Below are positions 1 through 5,534 of a stretch of 9,829 bases of DNA, one piece after another (position 1 is the stretch's first letter; every line of letters starts with the position of its first letter). The notes under the pieces are model-generated. The model saw only the letters and a program-made list of their open reading frames with translations, did not search any database and was not told the origin of the DNA. The stretch lies in the NCBI GenBank assembly GCA_039800165.1, contig JBDLRH010000142.1, positions 1-9,829 on the forward strand. Reading direction: 5' to 3'. Both the position numbers and the translations under genes were made by a program. The stretch comes from JBDLRH01 sp039800165 (lineage in GTDB: Bacteria; Pseudomonadota; Gammaproteobacteria; Burkholderiales; Burkholderiaceae_C).

Positions 1-1838
1 TCGAATTCCTTATAGGGTTGGCCAATGCGCTCGATCGCCTGTGCATAGCGCTGGGTGAAATCCAGCGTGGAGCCGTCGGGAGCATTCACCACGGTGAGGA
101 TCACGCCCCGGTCTTCCAGCGGCGCGAGTTCGCGCTTCATCGTCGGAAAGATCAGAACCAGCGACAGCACCACACCACCCATGCCCAGCAGCACCAGCCA
201 GCGCATCTGCAGCACGCCGCGCAGCAGCATCGCCACACCGCCGGTGCGCTCACGCCGCGCATCGAAACGGCGCAGCAGCACCAGACGCAGCAGGCGCTCG
301 TAGCCGGTGGTCAGCGCACTCAGGGCACGCTCCATCCAGCGGTCGAAGAACCACGGGTTGTTGCTGTGCTTGAGCAGCTTGGAGCACAGCATGGGCGTGA
401 GCGTGAGCGCAATGAAGCCCGACACGATCACCGCGCCGGCAAGCGCCAGCGCGAACTCGATGAACAGCCGGCCGGTGCGCCCCGGCGTGAAGGCCAGCGG
501 CGCGTACACCGCGGCCAGCGTCATCGTCATCGCCACCACCGCAAACGCAATTTCGCGCGCGCCCTTGATGGCAGCGGCAAACGGCTCCATGCCCTCTTCG
601 ATGTGGCGGTAGATGTTCTCCAGCATCACGATGGCGTCGTCCACCACCAGGCCAATGGCCAGCACCAGCGCCAGCAGGGTGAGCGTGTTCACCGTGAAGC
701 CCGCCAGCGCCATCAGGGCGAAGGCGCCCACCAGGCTGACCGGGATGGTGACGATCGGAATGATCGACGCGCGCAGCGTGCGCAGGAAGACGAAGATCAC
801 CACCGCCACCAGCACCACCGCCTCGACGATGGTCTTGAACACGTTCTTGATCGAGCGGTCGATGAACACCGAGTTGTCGTTGGCGATGTCGATCTCGATG
901 CCCGGCGGCAGGTCGGCCTTGAGCTTGGGGATCATGTCGCGCACGCCCTGGCTCAGGATCAGCGGGTTGGCAGTGGCCTGGCGGATCACGCCAGCCGAAA
1001 TGGCGGGGCGCCCGTTCAGTCGCACCGAGCTGCGTTCTTCTGCCGGCCCTTCGGCCACGCGGGCCACATCGCGCAGCTTGACCGGAAAGCCGTTGACGCT
1101 GCGGATGACGATGTCGCCGAACTGCGCGGGACGCTGCAGGTCGGTTTGCGAAGTCACCGAAAACTCGCGCTGGGTTGATTCGATGCGGCCGGCGGGCACC
1201 TCCAGGTTGTTGCGGCGGATCGCGTCTTCCACGTCCTGTGTGGTCAGCCGGTAGCCGGCCATGCGGTCGGGGTCCAGCCACACCCGCATGGCGTACTTGC
1301 GCTCGCCGAAGATGCGCACATCGGCGGCACCGGTCACGGTCTGCAGCCGCGGCTTGACGATGCGCGAGACCATCTCGTTGATCTGCAGCGGCGAATGGGT
1401 GTCGCTGGAGAACGCAAGCCAGATCACCGGGAAGGCGTCGGCCTCGACCTTGGCGATCACCGGCTCTTCAATCGACTGCGGCAGCCGGTTGCGCACGCGC
1501 GAGGTGCGGTCGCGCACCTCGGCTGCGGCCGCGTCGGCGTCTTTCTCGAGCCGGAAGCGCACCGTGATCTGGGCCTGCTCGGCGCGGCTGATCGAGGTGA
1601 TCACATCGACCGCGTCGATGCCTGCGATCGAGTCCTCCAGCGGGTTGGCGATCTGCGACTCCACCACCTCGGCCGACGCGCCGGGGTAGCGCACGCTGAC
1701 GGTGACCACCGGCTCGTCGATCTTCGGATACTCGCGCAGCGGGAGCTTGTTGAAGCTGACCAGGCCGATCAGCAGCACCAGCAGCGAGATGACGGTCGCA
1801 AAGACCGGCCGGCGGATCGAAAGTTCGGAGAGTTTCAT
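1..1838 (-). CDS. RND efflux permease, HAE-1/AcrB-like (N-terminal 612 residues, cut by window edge)
   Basis: Proton-driven inner-membrane pump subunit of a tripartite RND efflux system, exporting hydrophobic or amphiphilic compounds. Reading from the ATG at 1838, the frame stays open to the left edge and gives 612 residues of an expected 1,030 or so. Residues 1-10 are the typical cytoplasmic start (MKLSELSIRR) and TM1 spans about 11-29. A porter-domain half follows (about 40-330, with YPGAS at 51-55), then TM2-TM6 (about 335-490). TM4 carries the paired acidic residues D400-D401 in GLVVDDAIVMLENI, matching the proton-relay pair of AcrB. TM7 lies near 547-565, followed by the start of the second porter half. 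The ATG overlaps the adaptor's stop codon as ATGA (1835-1838), implying translational coupling. An Arg-rich stretch at about 519-538 looks inserted relative to AcrB. The family is certain; the substrate cannot be read from the sequence. The outer-membrane partner and the C-terminal half are not in the window. Confidence 0.95.
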   Translation of the reverse strand, partial: MKLSELSIRRPVFATVISLLVLLIGLVSFNKLPLREYPKIDEPVVTVSVRYPGASAEVVESQIANPLEDSIAGIDAVDVITSISRAEQAQITVRFRLEKDADAAAAEVRDRTSRVRNRLPQSIEEPVIAKVEADAFPVIWLAFSSDTHSPLQINEMVSRIVKPRLQTVTGAADVRIFGERKYAMRVWLDPDRMAGYRLTTQDVEDAIRRNNLEVPAGRIESTQREFSVTSQTDLQRPAQFGDIVIRSVNGFPVKLRDVARVAEGPAEERSSVRLNGRPAISAGVIRQATANPLILSQGVRDMIPKLKADLPPGIEIDIANDNSVFIDRSIKNVFKTIVEAVVLVAVVIFVFLRTLRASIIPIVTIPVSLVGAFALMALAGFTVNTLTLLALVLAIGLVVDDAIVMLENIYRHIEEGMEPFAAAIKGAREIAFAVVAMTMTLAAVYAPLAFTPGRTGRLFIEFALALAGAVIVSGFIALTLTPMLCSKLLKHSNNPWFFDRWMERALSALTTGYERLLRLVLLRRFDARRERTGGVAMLLRGVLQMRWLVLLGMGGVVLSLVLIFPTMKRELAPLEDRGVILTVVNAPDGSTLDFTQRYAQAIERIGQPYKEF

Positions 1839-3310
1839 CGGCGTGAGGCCTCAGCCAGGTCCATGGCACACGGGTTCGGGCCTTGCGCTGCGTTTGCGCC
1901 CGCAGCAGCCCCAGGGCCGCCCGGTCGCCCAGCGCCTGCCGCGTTGCGTGCACCACCGGCCCCAGCGCCCGACCCACCGCCCGCCACACCAGGTCCACCC
2001 GCGGCCTTGCCAGGCGCACCAGGTGCGCTTGCAACAGCCCCGGGACCGCCCGGCGCCCGCGCACCGCCCGGAGCACCCGCCGCCGCTTGGGCGCCGGGGC
2101 CACCGGCGCCACCCGCGCTGCCCGCCCCACCTGGTCCACCTGGTCCACGCGGCACATCGATCACCCGCACCGGGCTACCGTCGCGCTGCAACCGCTGCTG
2201 GCCGGCGACCACCACCGTCTCGCCCGGGCTCAGGCCCTCGACGATTTCGACCTGCCCGGGGCGACGGATACCGATCTTGACCTCCACCCGCTGCGACACC
2301 TTGCTGTCCTTGTCGGCACCGTCAACCACCTTGATGACGAACTGGCGGCCCCCGAAGGGAACGATCGCTTCTTCCGGAATCACCATCGCCTGCTCGCGTT
2401 CGCCAAACACCGCATTGACCCGTGCAAACATGCCGGGGCGCAGTTGCATCTGGCGGTTGTCGATGCAGCCGCGCACCGCGATCGAGCGGCCGTTGGCATC
2501 GATCAGCGGGTCGATCGCCTGCACCAGCGCGTTGAACTTGCGCCCGGGCAGCGCGTCGATCTCGACCGCCGCGGTCTGGCCGCGCCGCACCTTGGTCTGG
2601 AAGCGCTCGGGCAGGCGGAAGTCGACAAACACCGCATCGATGTCCTCGATGTTCACGATGTCAGCGCCGTCCTTCAGGTAGTCGCCCGGATTGGCGCTGC
2701 GGATGCCGGTCATGCCATCGAACGGCGCGGTGATGCGCAGCCGCGCGGCGTTGGCCTGCGCCAGTGAAAGCTTGGCCTGCGCCACCTCGAGGTTGGCCGC
2801 GCTCTCGTCCACCGAGCGCTGGCTGATGAAGCCCTGCGCCACCAGTTCCTGGTTGCGCTTGTGGTTGGCGCGCGCGATGGACAGCTCGGCCTCGGCCTGC
2901 TTGATCTGCGCCACCTGCAGCGTGTCGTCGAGCTGCACCAGCAGCTGGCCCTTTCGCACACGGTCCCCGTCGCGAAAGTTCAGCTGCGTGATGCGGCCGC
3001 TGACCTCGGGGCGCACCATCACGCCCTGGCGCGAGCGCAGGCTGCCCACCGCCTGGGTGTCGTCCACCAGCCGGGTCACCTCGACGCGCGCCACCTCGAC
3101 GGCCGCCGGACGCGCCGGACCCCCGGCGCCACCGCCCGCGGTGCCGGGGCCACTTGCTGCTCCCGCAGGCGCAGGGCTTGCGGCGCCTGGCGCCGAAGCG
3201 GCGTCGGGTTTGGGAGGATTGCGGGGCTGGTTTTGATACCACCAGGCGGCGCCGGACGCTGCGCCGATGCCGATCACCGCGATCGCGGTGTAGAGGACTC
3301 TGGATGTCAT
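1835..3310 (-). CDS. RND efflux periplasmic adaptor (membrane fusion protein) with Gly/Pro/Ala-rich tail
   Basis: Periplasmic adaptor linking the RND permease to an outer-membrane channel, 491 residues from the ATG at 3310. Residues 5-25 form one membrane anchor (VLYTAIAVIGIG onwards) with no lipobox cysteine. Residues 31-69 are a Pro/Ala/Gly linker. The lipoyl half-motifs lie near 95-127 (RPEVSGRI, then RDGDRVRKGQLLVQLDD) and 190-215 (RITAPFDGM, NPGDYLKDG). They flank an alpha-helical hairpin at about 130-190. Beta-barrel (225-310) and membrane-proximal (310-386) domains follow, with RPGMFARV at 291-298 and IPEEAIV at 311-317. Residues 387-480 are a Gly/Pro/Ala-rich tail unusual for the family. 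An in-frame TTG at 3367 could extend the protein by 19 residues, but it would place charged residues ahead of the anchor, so ATG 3310 is preferred. No strong ribosome site is visible. The stop codon overlaps the permease ATG. No regulator gene lies next to it. Confidence 0.93.
   Translation of the reverse strand: MTSRVLYTAIAVIGIGAASGAAWWYQNQPRNPPKPDAASAPGAASPAPAGAASGPGTAGGGAGGPARPAAVEVARVEVTRLVDDTQAVGSLRSRQGVMVRPEVSGRITQLNFRDGDRVRKGQLLVQLDDTLQVAQIKQAEAELSIARANHKRNQELVAQGFISQRSVDESAANLEVAQAKLSLAQANAARLRITAPFDGMTGIRSANPGDYLKDGADIVNIEDIDAVFVDFRLPERFQTKVRRGQTAAVEIDALPGRKFNALVQAIDPLIDANGRSIAVRGCIDNRQMQLRPGMFARVNAVFGEREQAMVIPEEAIVPFGGRQFVIKVVDGADKDSKVSQRVEVKIGIRRPGQVEIVEGLSPGETVVVAGQQRLQRDGSPVRVIDVPRGPGGPGGAGSAGGAGGPGAQAAAGAPGGARAPGGPGAVASAPGAPGKAAGGPGVAGGGSGAGAGGARNAAGAGRPGGPGAAAGANAAQGPNPCAMDLAEASRR
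1871..2152 (-). repeat. Low-complexity Gly/Pro/Ala-coding segment of the adaptor gene
   Basis: This segment encodes adaptor residues 387-480. Gly, Ala and Pro make up most positions, with only a few Arg, Ser, Gln, Val, Asn and Lys. Its beginning has collagen-like Gly-X-Y spacing (GPGGPGGAG). The DNA contains an exact tandem 9-mer, ctggtccac, at 2131-2139 and 2140-2148, and many near-repeats of ggcgccacc type. Such sequence expands and contracts by slippage, so its length may vary among relatives. The last eleven residues after it (CAMDLAEASRR) return to ordinary composition. Confidence 0.7.
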
Positions 3311-3380
3311 GAGTGCAATCAGAGGCGGCACCGCTAGCGCAACACGGCGGCCGGCCGAAGGATCCAACGATCAAAGGGCC

Positions 3381-3389
3381 AATGTACCA
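3381..3389 (-). promoter_or_regulatory. Possible extended -10 promoter element for the efflux operon
   Basis: On the minus strand this reads TGGTACATT. It is a TG-N extended -10 followed by TACATT, which matches TATAAT at four of six positions. Transcription would begin near 3374, giving a leader of about 64 bases before the adaptor ATG at 3310. No good -35 hexamer stands at the proper spacing. This is a weak candidate from pattern matching only. Confidence 0.22.
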
Positions 3390-3397
3390 GTGCACCG

Positions 3398-3434
3398 CGG
3401 GATTGCCCATCCCGGCCTGTCACTCGCCGGGCAA
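3398..3434. repeat. Overlapping GC-rich inverted repeats downstream of rnhA
   Basis: Three mutually exclusive pairings are visible. CGGGAT (3398-3403) pairs with ATCCCG (3409-3414) around a 5-base loop. CCCGGC (3411-3416) pairs with GCCGGG (3426-3431) around a 9-base loop. TTGCCC (3403-3408) pairs with GGGCAA (3429-3434). No T-run follows on either strand, so this is not a canonical intrinsic terminator. It could be a 3' end structure for the rnhA transcript or an operator for the pump genes. Stems this short also occur by chance in GC-rich DNA. Confidence 0.35.
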
Positions 3435-3481
3435 CGCACTCGGGAACCGTTGTCCGCGGGCGACGCGTCTTTACCCTTGCT

Positions 3482-3943
3482 TCACATGCTGCGCTGCACC
3501 GACAGCACGCCCTGGTTGGCCAGTTCGTCCGCGCGCTCGTTGCCCGGGTCGCCGTTGTGCCCCCGCACCCAGTGCCATTCGATGCGATGCCCGGCGCCGT
3601 TCACCAGCGCATCGAGCTCCTGCCACAGGTCGACGTTCTTTACCGGTTGCTTGCCTGCGGTACGCCAGCCCTTGGCCTTCCAGCCCTGCAGCCACTCGGT
3701 CATGCCCTTGAGCACGTACTGGCTGTCCACATGCAGCTTCACATCGCAGGGCCGCTTGAGGGCCGACAGTGCTTCGATCACCGCGCGCAGCTCCATGCGG
3801 TTGTTGGTGGTGCTGGCCTCGCCGCCAAACAGTTCCTTTTCGCTGGTGCCTGCCCGCAGCAGCACGCCCCAGCCGCCCGGGCCGGGGTTGCCCTTGCAGG
3901 CGCCATCGGTGTAGATCTCCACCACGGAGCGCGCCTCGGTCAT
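3482..3943 (-). CDS. rnhA: Ribonuclease HI
   Basis: Cytoplasmic endonuclease that cuts the RNA strand of RNA-DNA hybrids, removing R-loops and helping clear primers. The protein has 153 residues, the usual length for bacterial RNase HI. The catalytic carboxylates are all present: D13 in YTDGACKGNPGPGGWG, E51 in NNRMELRAVIEAL, D73 in HVDSQYV and D139 in GNERADELAN. The conserved histidine is H129 in WVRGHNGDPGNERAD. The basic handle region (WLQGWKAKGWRTAGKQPVKN, about 84-103) is intact, as in the E. coli enzyme. The ATG at 3943 overlaps the stop of the upstream methyltransferase gene as ATGA (3940-3943), so translation is probably coupled. No terminator with a T-run is seen after the stop. dnaQ, the usual E. 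coli neighbour, is not in the window. Confidence 0.97.
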   Translation of the reverse strand: MTEARSVVEIYTDGACKGNPGPGGWGVLLRAGTSEKELFGGEASTTNNRMELRAVIEALSALKRPCDVKLHVDSQYVLKGMTEWLQGWKAKGWRTAGKQPVKNVDLWQELDALVNGAGHRIEWHWVRGHNGDPGNERADELANQGVLSVQRSM

Positions 3944-4752
3944 GCGCGGGGGGCGCGACGCGAGCGGTCGCGGTGCTGACGCGTCGGGTGGCCGACGGCC
4001 ACCGGTGCGGGGGCACGGGCCCGCACGCCCTTCCAGCTCGCGGTGACCAGCCGCATGCCCTGCACCCGCTTGACTGCCACCAGGAAATACGCCGCACCGA
4101 AGATCGGCCACCAGCGCGAGCCCAGCGTGTCCATCCATGCGGTGCGCTGCAGCCATTGATCGCTGCGCACCGCCGGGCGCCAGCAGCCGAACTGCGCGGT
4201 CTCGACCTCGAAGCTCAGCAGCCGCAACCAGTCGCGCAGCCGCCAGTAGCCGATGCGTCCGGTGTCTTCGGGCAGGTAGCCCTGCCCCGCGCCCCAGCGG
4301 CGGTAGAGCTCGGCGCGTCGCTGGCGCAGGCCCCACAGGCTGGCCGGGTTGAAGCCGCAAACGATGACCCGGCCGTCGGGCACCAGCACCCGTTCCACCT
4401 CGCGCAGCGTGGCGTGAGGGTCAGCGCTCAGGTCCAGCGTGTGCGGCAGCACCACCAGATCCAGGCTGTTTTCGGGAAACGGCAGCGCGGTGAAGTCGCA
4501 CGACAGAACGCCCCCTTCGTGGCCCAGCGCGGCCGCGGCTGCGGCATCGGGCATGGCCAGCCACTGGTGCGGCATGCGGTTGGTCTGCAGCGCGTCCACT
4601 TCGGGCAAGCCGAGCTGCAGCGCGTGGTAGCCAAACAGGTCGGACACCGCCACGTCGAAACAGGCACGCTCCCAGGCCAGCAGGTGCTGCCCGGGCGCAG
4701 AGGCCAGCCAGTCATGCAGGCCGACCCTCAAACCTATAATTTCGCTGCTCAT
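3940..4752 (-). CDS. YafS-like class I SAM-dependent methyltransferase
   Basis: Probable SAM-dependent methyltransferase of unknown substrate, 270 residues from the ATG at 4752. Late Rossmann motifs are clear: CDFTALPFPENSLDLVVLPHTL (85-106), DPHATLREVERVLVPDGRVIV (111-131) and GFNPASLWGLR (133-143). A terminal strand (FGAAYFLVAVKR, 218-229) precedes a basic Pro/Arg tail (241-270). The GxGxG loop is degenerate: the matching region is GYHALQLGLPEVDALQTN (41-58). This pattern, the GFNP block and the position between gloB and rnhA match E. coli YafS as I remember it. The start is the only ATG before conserved sequence begins near residue 15, and it overlaps the gloB start codon in CATG. A short GAGG lies 3 bases upstream. 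An in-frame TTG at 4731 is the alternative start. The opening codons include ATT, ATA, GGT, TTG and AGG, unlike the rest of the gene. The stop overlaps rnhA. Confidence 0.85.
   Translation of the reverse strand: MSSEIIGLRVGLHDWLASAPGQHLLAWERACFDVAVSDLFGYHALQLGLPEVDALQTNRMPHQWLAMPDAAAAAALGHEGGVLSCDFTALPFPENSLDLVVLPHTLDLSADPHATLREVERVLVPDGRVIVCGFNPASLWGLRQRRAELYRRWGAGQGYLPEDTGRIGYWRLRDWLRLLSFEVETAQFGCWRPAVRSDQWLQRTAWMDTLGSRWWPIFGAAYFLVAVKRVQGMRLVTASWKGVRARAPAPVAVGHPTRQHRDRSRRAPRA
4735..4740 (+). promoter_or_regulatory. Perfect -10 hexamer (TATAAT) for gloB
   Basis: TATAAT ends 10 bases before the gloB ATG in an otherwise GC-rich region. The expected start of transcription is about 4746-4750, giving a leader of only a few bases. 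That agrees with the lack of any Shine-Dalgarno sequence before gloB. The -35 region at 17-18 base spacing reads tcatgc or gtcatg, a poor match, and there is no TG extension. The hexamer lies inside the first codons of the methyltransferase gene on the other strand. Confidence 0.55.
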
Positions 4753-4753
4753 G
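4750..4753. other. Shared start-codon tetranucleotide CATG of two divergent genes
   Basis: The gloB ATG occupies 4751-4753 on the plus strand. The methyltransferase ATG occupies 4752-4750 on the minus strand. The two start codons therefore share bases 4751-4752, and each gene's leader and promoter must lie within the other gene's coding sequence. The gloB start is fixed by the family N-terminus (MNLVALPAFQDNY). The methyltransferase start is less certain. Confidence 0.7.
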
Positions 4754-5521
4754 AACCTCGTTGCGCTGCCTGCGTTCCAGGACAACTACCTCTGGTTGCT
4801 GCACGACGGTCGCGATGCCCTGGTGGTGGACCCGGGCGACGCGCAGGTCGTGAAGGACGCACTCTCCAAGCACGGCCTTCGGCTGTCGCGGATTCTAGTC
4901 ACCCACCACCATCCAGACCATGTCGGCGGCGTGGCTGCCCTGCGCGAAGCCACCGGCGCCACGGTGCACGGCCCGGCACGCGAGCGCATCCCCGAGCCGT
5001 TCGAGGCGCTGCGCGACGGCGACCGGCTGCAGGCGCTTGGCTTGAGCTGGCAGGTGATCGATGTGCCCGGCCACACCGCAGGCCACATCGCCTTTTATTG
5101 CCCCGATGTGGACGGCGCCCCAGTGCTGTTTTGCGGCGACACCCTGTTTTCGGGTGGGTGCGGGCGCCTGTTTGAAGGCACCCCCGCGCAGATGCTCGCC
5201 TCGCTGGACCGGCTGGCCGCCCTGCCTGGCCACACCCGGGTGTGCTGCGCGCATGAGTACACCCTGTCGAACCTGCGCTTCGCGCTGGCGGTGGAGCCCG
5301 GCAATGCCGACCTGCAGCGCTATCACGATGAATGCGTGGCGCTGCGCGAACGAGGCGAGCCTACCTTGCCCAGCCGCATCGACACCGAGCGGCGCATCAA
5401 CCCGTTCTTGCGCACCCGCGAGGGTGCGGTGATGCAGGCCGCACGGCAACGCGAGCCCGCTGCGCAAGACGAAGCGGCGGTGTTCGGCGCGGTGCGCGAG
5501 TGGAAAAACCAGTTCAGGTGA
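4751..5521 (+). CDS. gloB: Hydroxyacylglutathione hydrolase (glyoxalase II)
   Basis: Cytoplasmic metallo-beta-lactamase-fold enzyme that hydrolyses S-D-lactoylglutathione to D-lactate and glutathione, the second step of methylglyoxal detoxification. The 256-residue length is normal. The binuclear metal site is complete: THHHPDH at 51-57 (H52, H54, D56, H57), H108 in VPGHTAGH, D130 in FCGDTLFSGGCGRLFEGTP and H168 in CCAHEYTLSNL. The C-terminal substrate-binding region includes RRINPFLR (214-221). The ATG at 4751 is chosen because MNLVALPAFQDNYLW matches the conserved family start. No Shine-Dalgarno precedes it, and a TATAAT stands 10 bases upstream, so the message is probably nearly leaderless. 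The stop is 13 bases before the transglycosylase ATG on the same strand, so the two genes probably form an operon. Confidence 0.97.
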   Translation: MNLVALPAFQDNYLWLLHDGRDALVVDPGDAQVVKDALSKHGLRLSRILVTHHHPDHVGGVAALREATGATVHGPARERIPEPFEALRDGDRLQALGLSWQVIDVPGHTAGHIAFYCPDVDGAPVLFCGDTLFSGGCGRLFEGTPAQMLASLDRLAALPGHTRVCCAHEYTLSNLRFALAVEPGNADLQRYHDECVALRERGEPTLPSRIDTERRINPFLRTREGAVMQAARQREPAAQDEAAVFGAVREWKNQFR

Positions 5522-5525
5522 GAAG
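5517..5525 (+). promoter_or_regulatory. Ribosome binding site for the MltD-like gene, overlapping the gloB stop
   Basis: The purine-rich ggtgagaag includes the gloB TGA (5519-5521) and ends 9 bases before the ATG at 5535. It supports that start over the downstream in-frame ATGs at 5568 and 5580. Those two lie in an 11-base direct repeat, gcgatgccccg, at 5565-5575 and 5577-5587. Confidence 0.5.
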
Positions 5526-5534
5526 ATCGGGCCG

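Larger units (their letters stand above)
3311..3481. other. Intergenic gap between rnhA and the efflux adaptor gene
   Basis: These 171 bases contain no credible gene. They are downstream of rnhA and upstream of the efflux pair, both on the minus strand, so any rnhA terminator and any pump promoter should be here. I see a possible extended -10 (3381-3389) and overlapping GC-rich inverted repeats (3398-3434), but no stem followed by a T-run on either strand. A hexamer, cactcg, is repeated directly at 3421-3426 and 3437-3442, too short to interpret. Read-through from the methyltransferase-rnhA pair into the pump genes cannot be excluded. Confidence 0.6.

Noticed and set aside
3..8. GAATTC at the extreme left edge, possibly a cloning boundary
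   Set aside because: It is in frame within the permease coding sequence, and a single restriction-type hexamer gives no evidence of a vector junction.
18..1178. A 386-codon plus-strand frame opposite the RND permease
   Set aside because: The translation is His/Gln/Arg-rich low-complexity sequence. The minus strand gives an uninterrupted permease with paired TM4 aspartates, so this is a shadow frame.
1871..2152. Tandem-repeat or CRISPR-like array
   Set aside because: Repeat units are irregular, short and in frame with the adaptor. There are no conserved repeats separated by unique spacers, only low-complexity Gly/Pro/Ala coding.
1395..2681. A 428-codon plus-strand frame opposite the permease and adaptor genes
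   Set aside because: It crosses the junction between two real minus-strand genes and contains a Pro/Ala run that is just the complement of the adaptor's Gly/Pro/Ala tail.
3482..4360. A 292-codon frame that could be read as an RNase HI with a long N-terminal extension
   Set aside because: The first 139 codons are the methyltransferase gene in another frame. The ATG at 3943 gives a full-length RNase HI and overlaps the methyltransferase stop in the usual ATGA manner.
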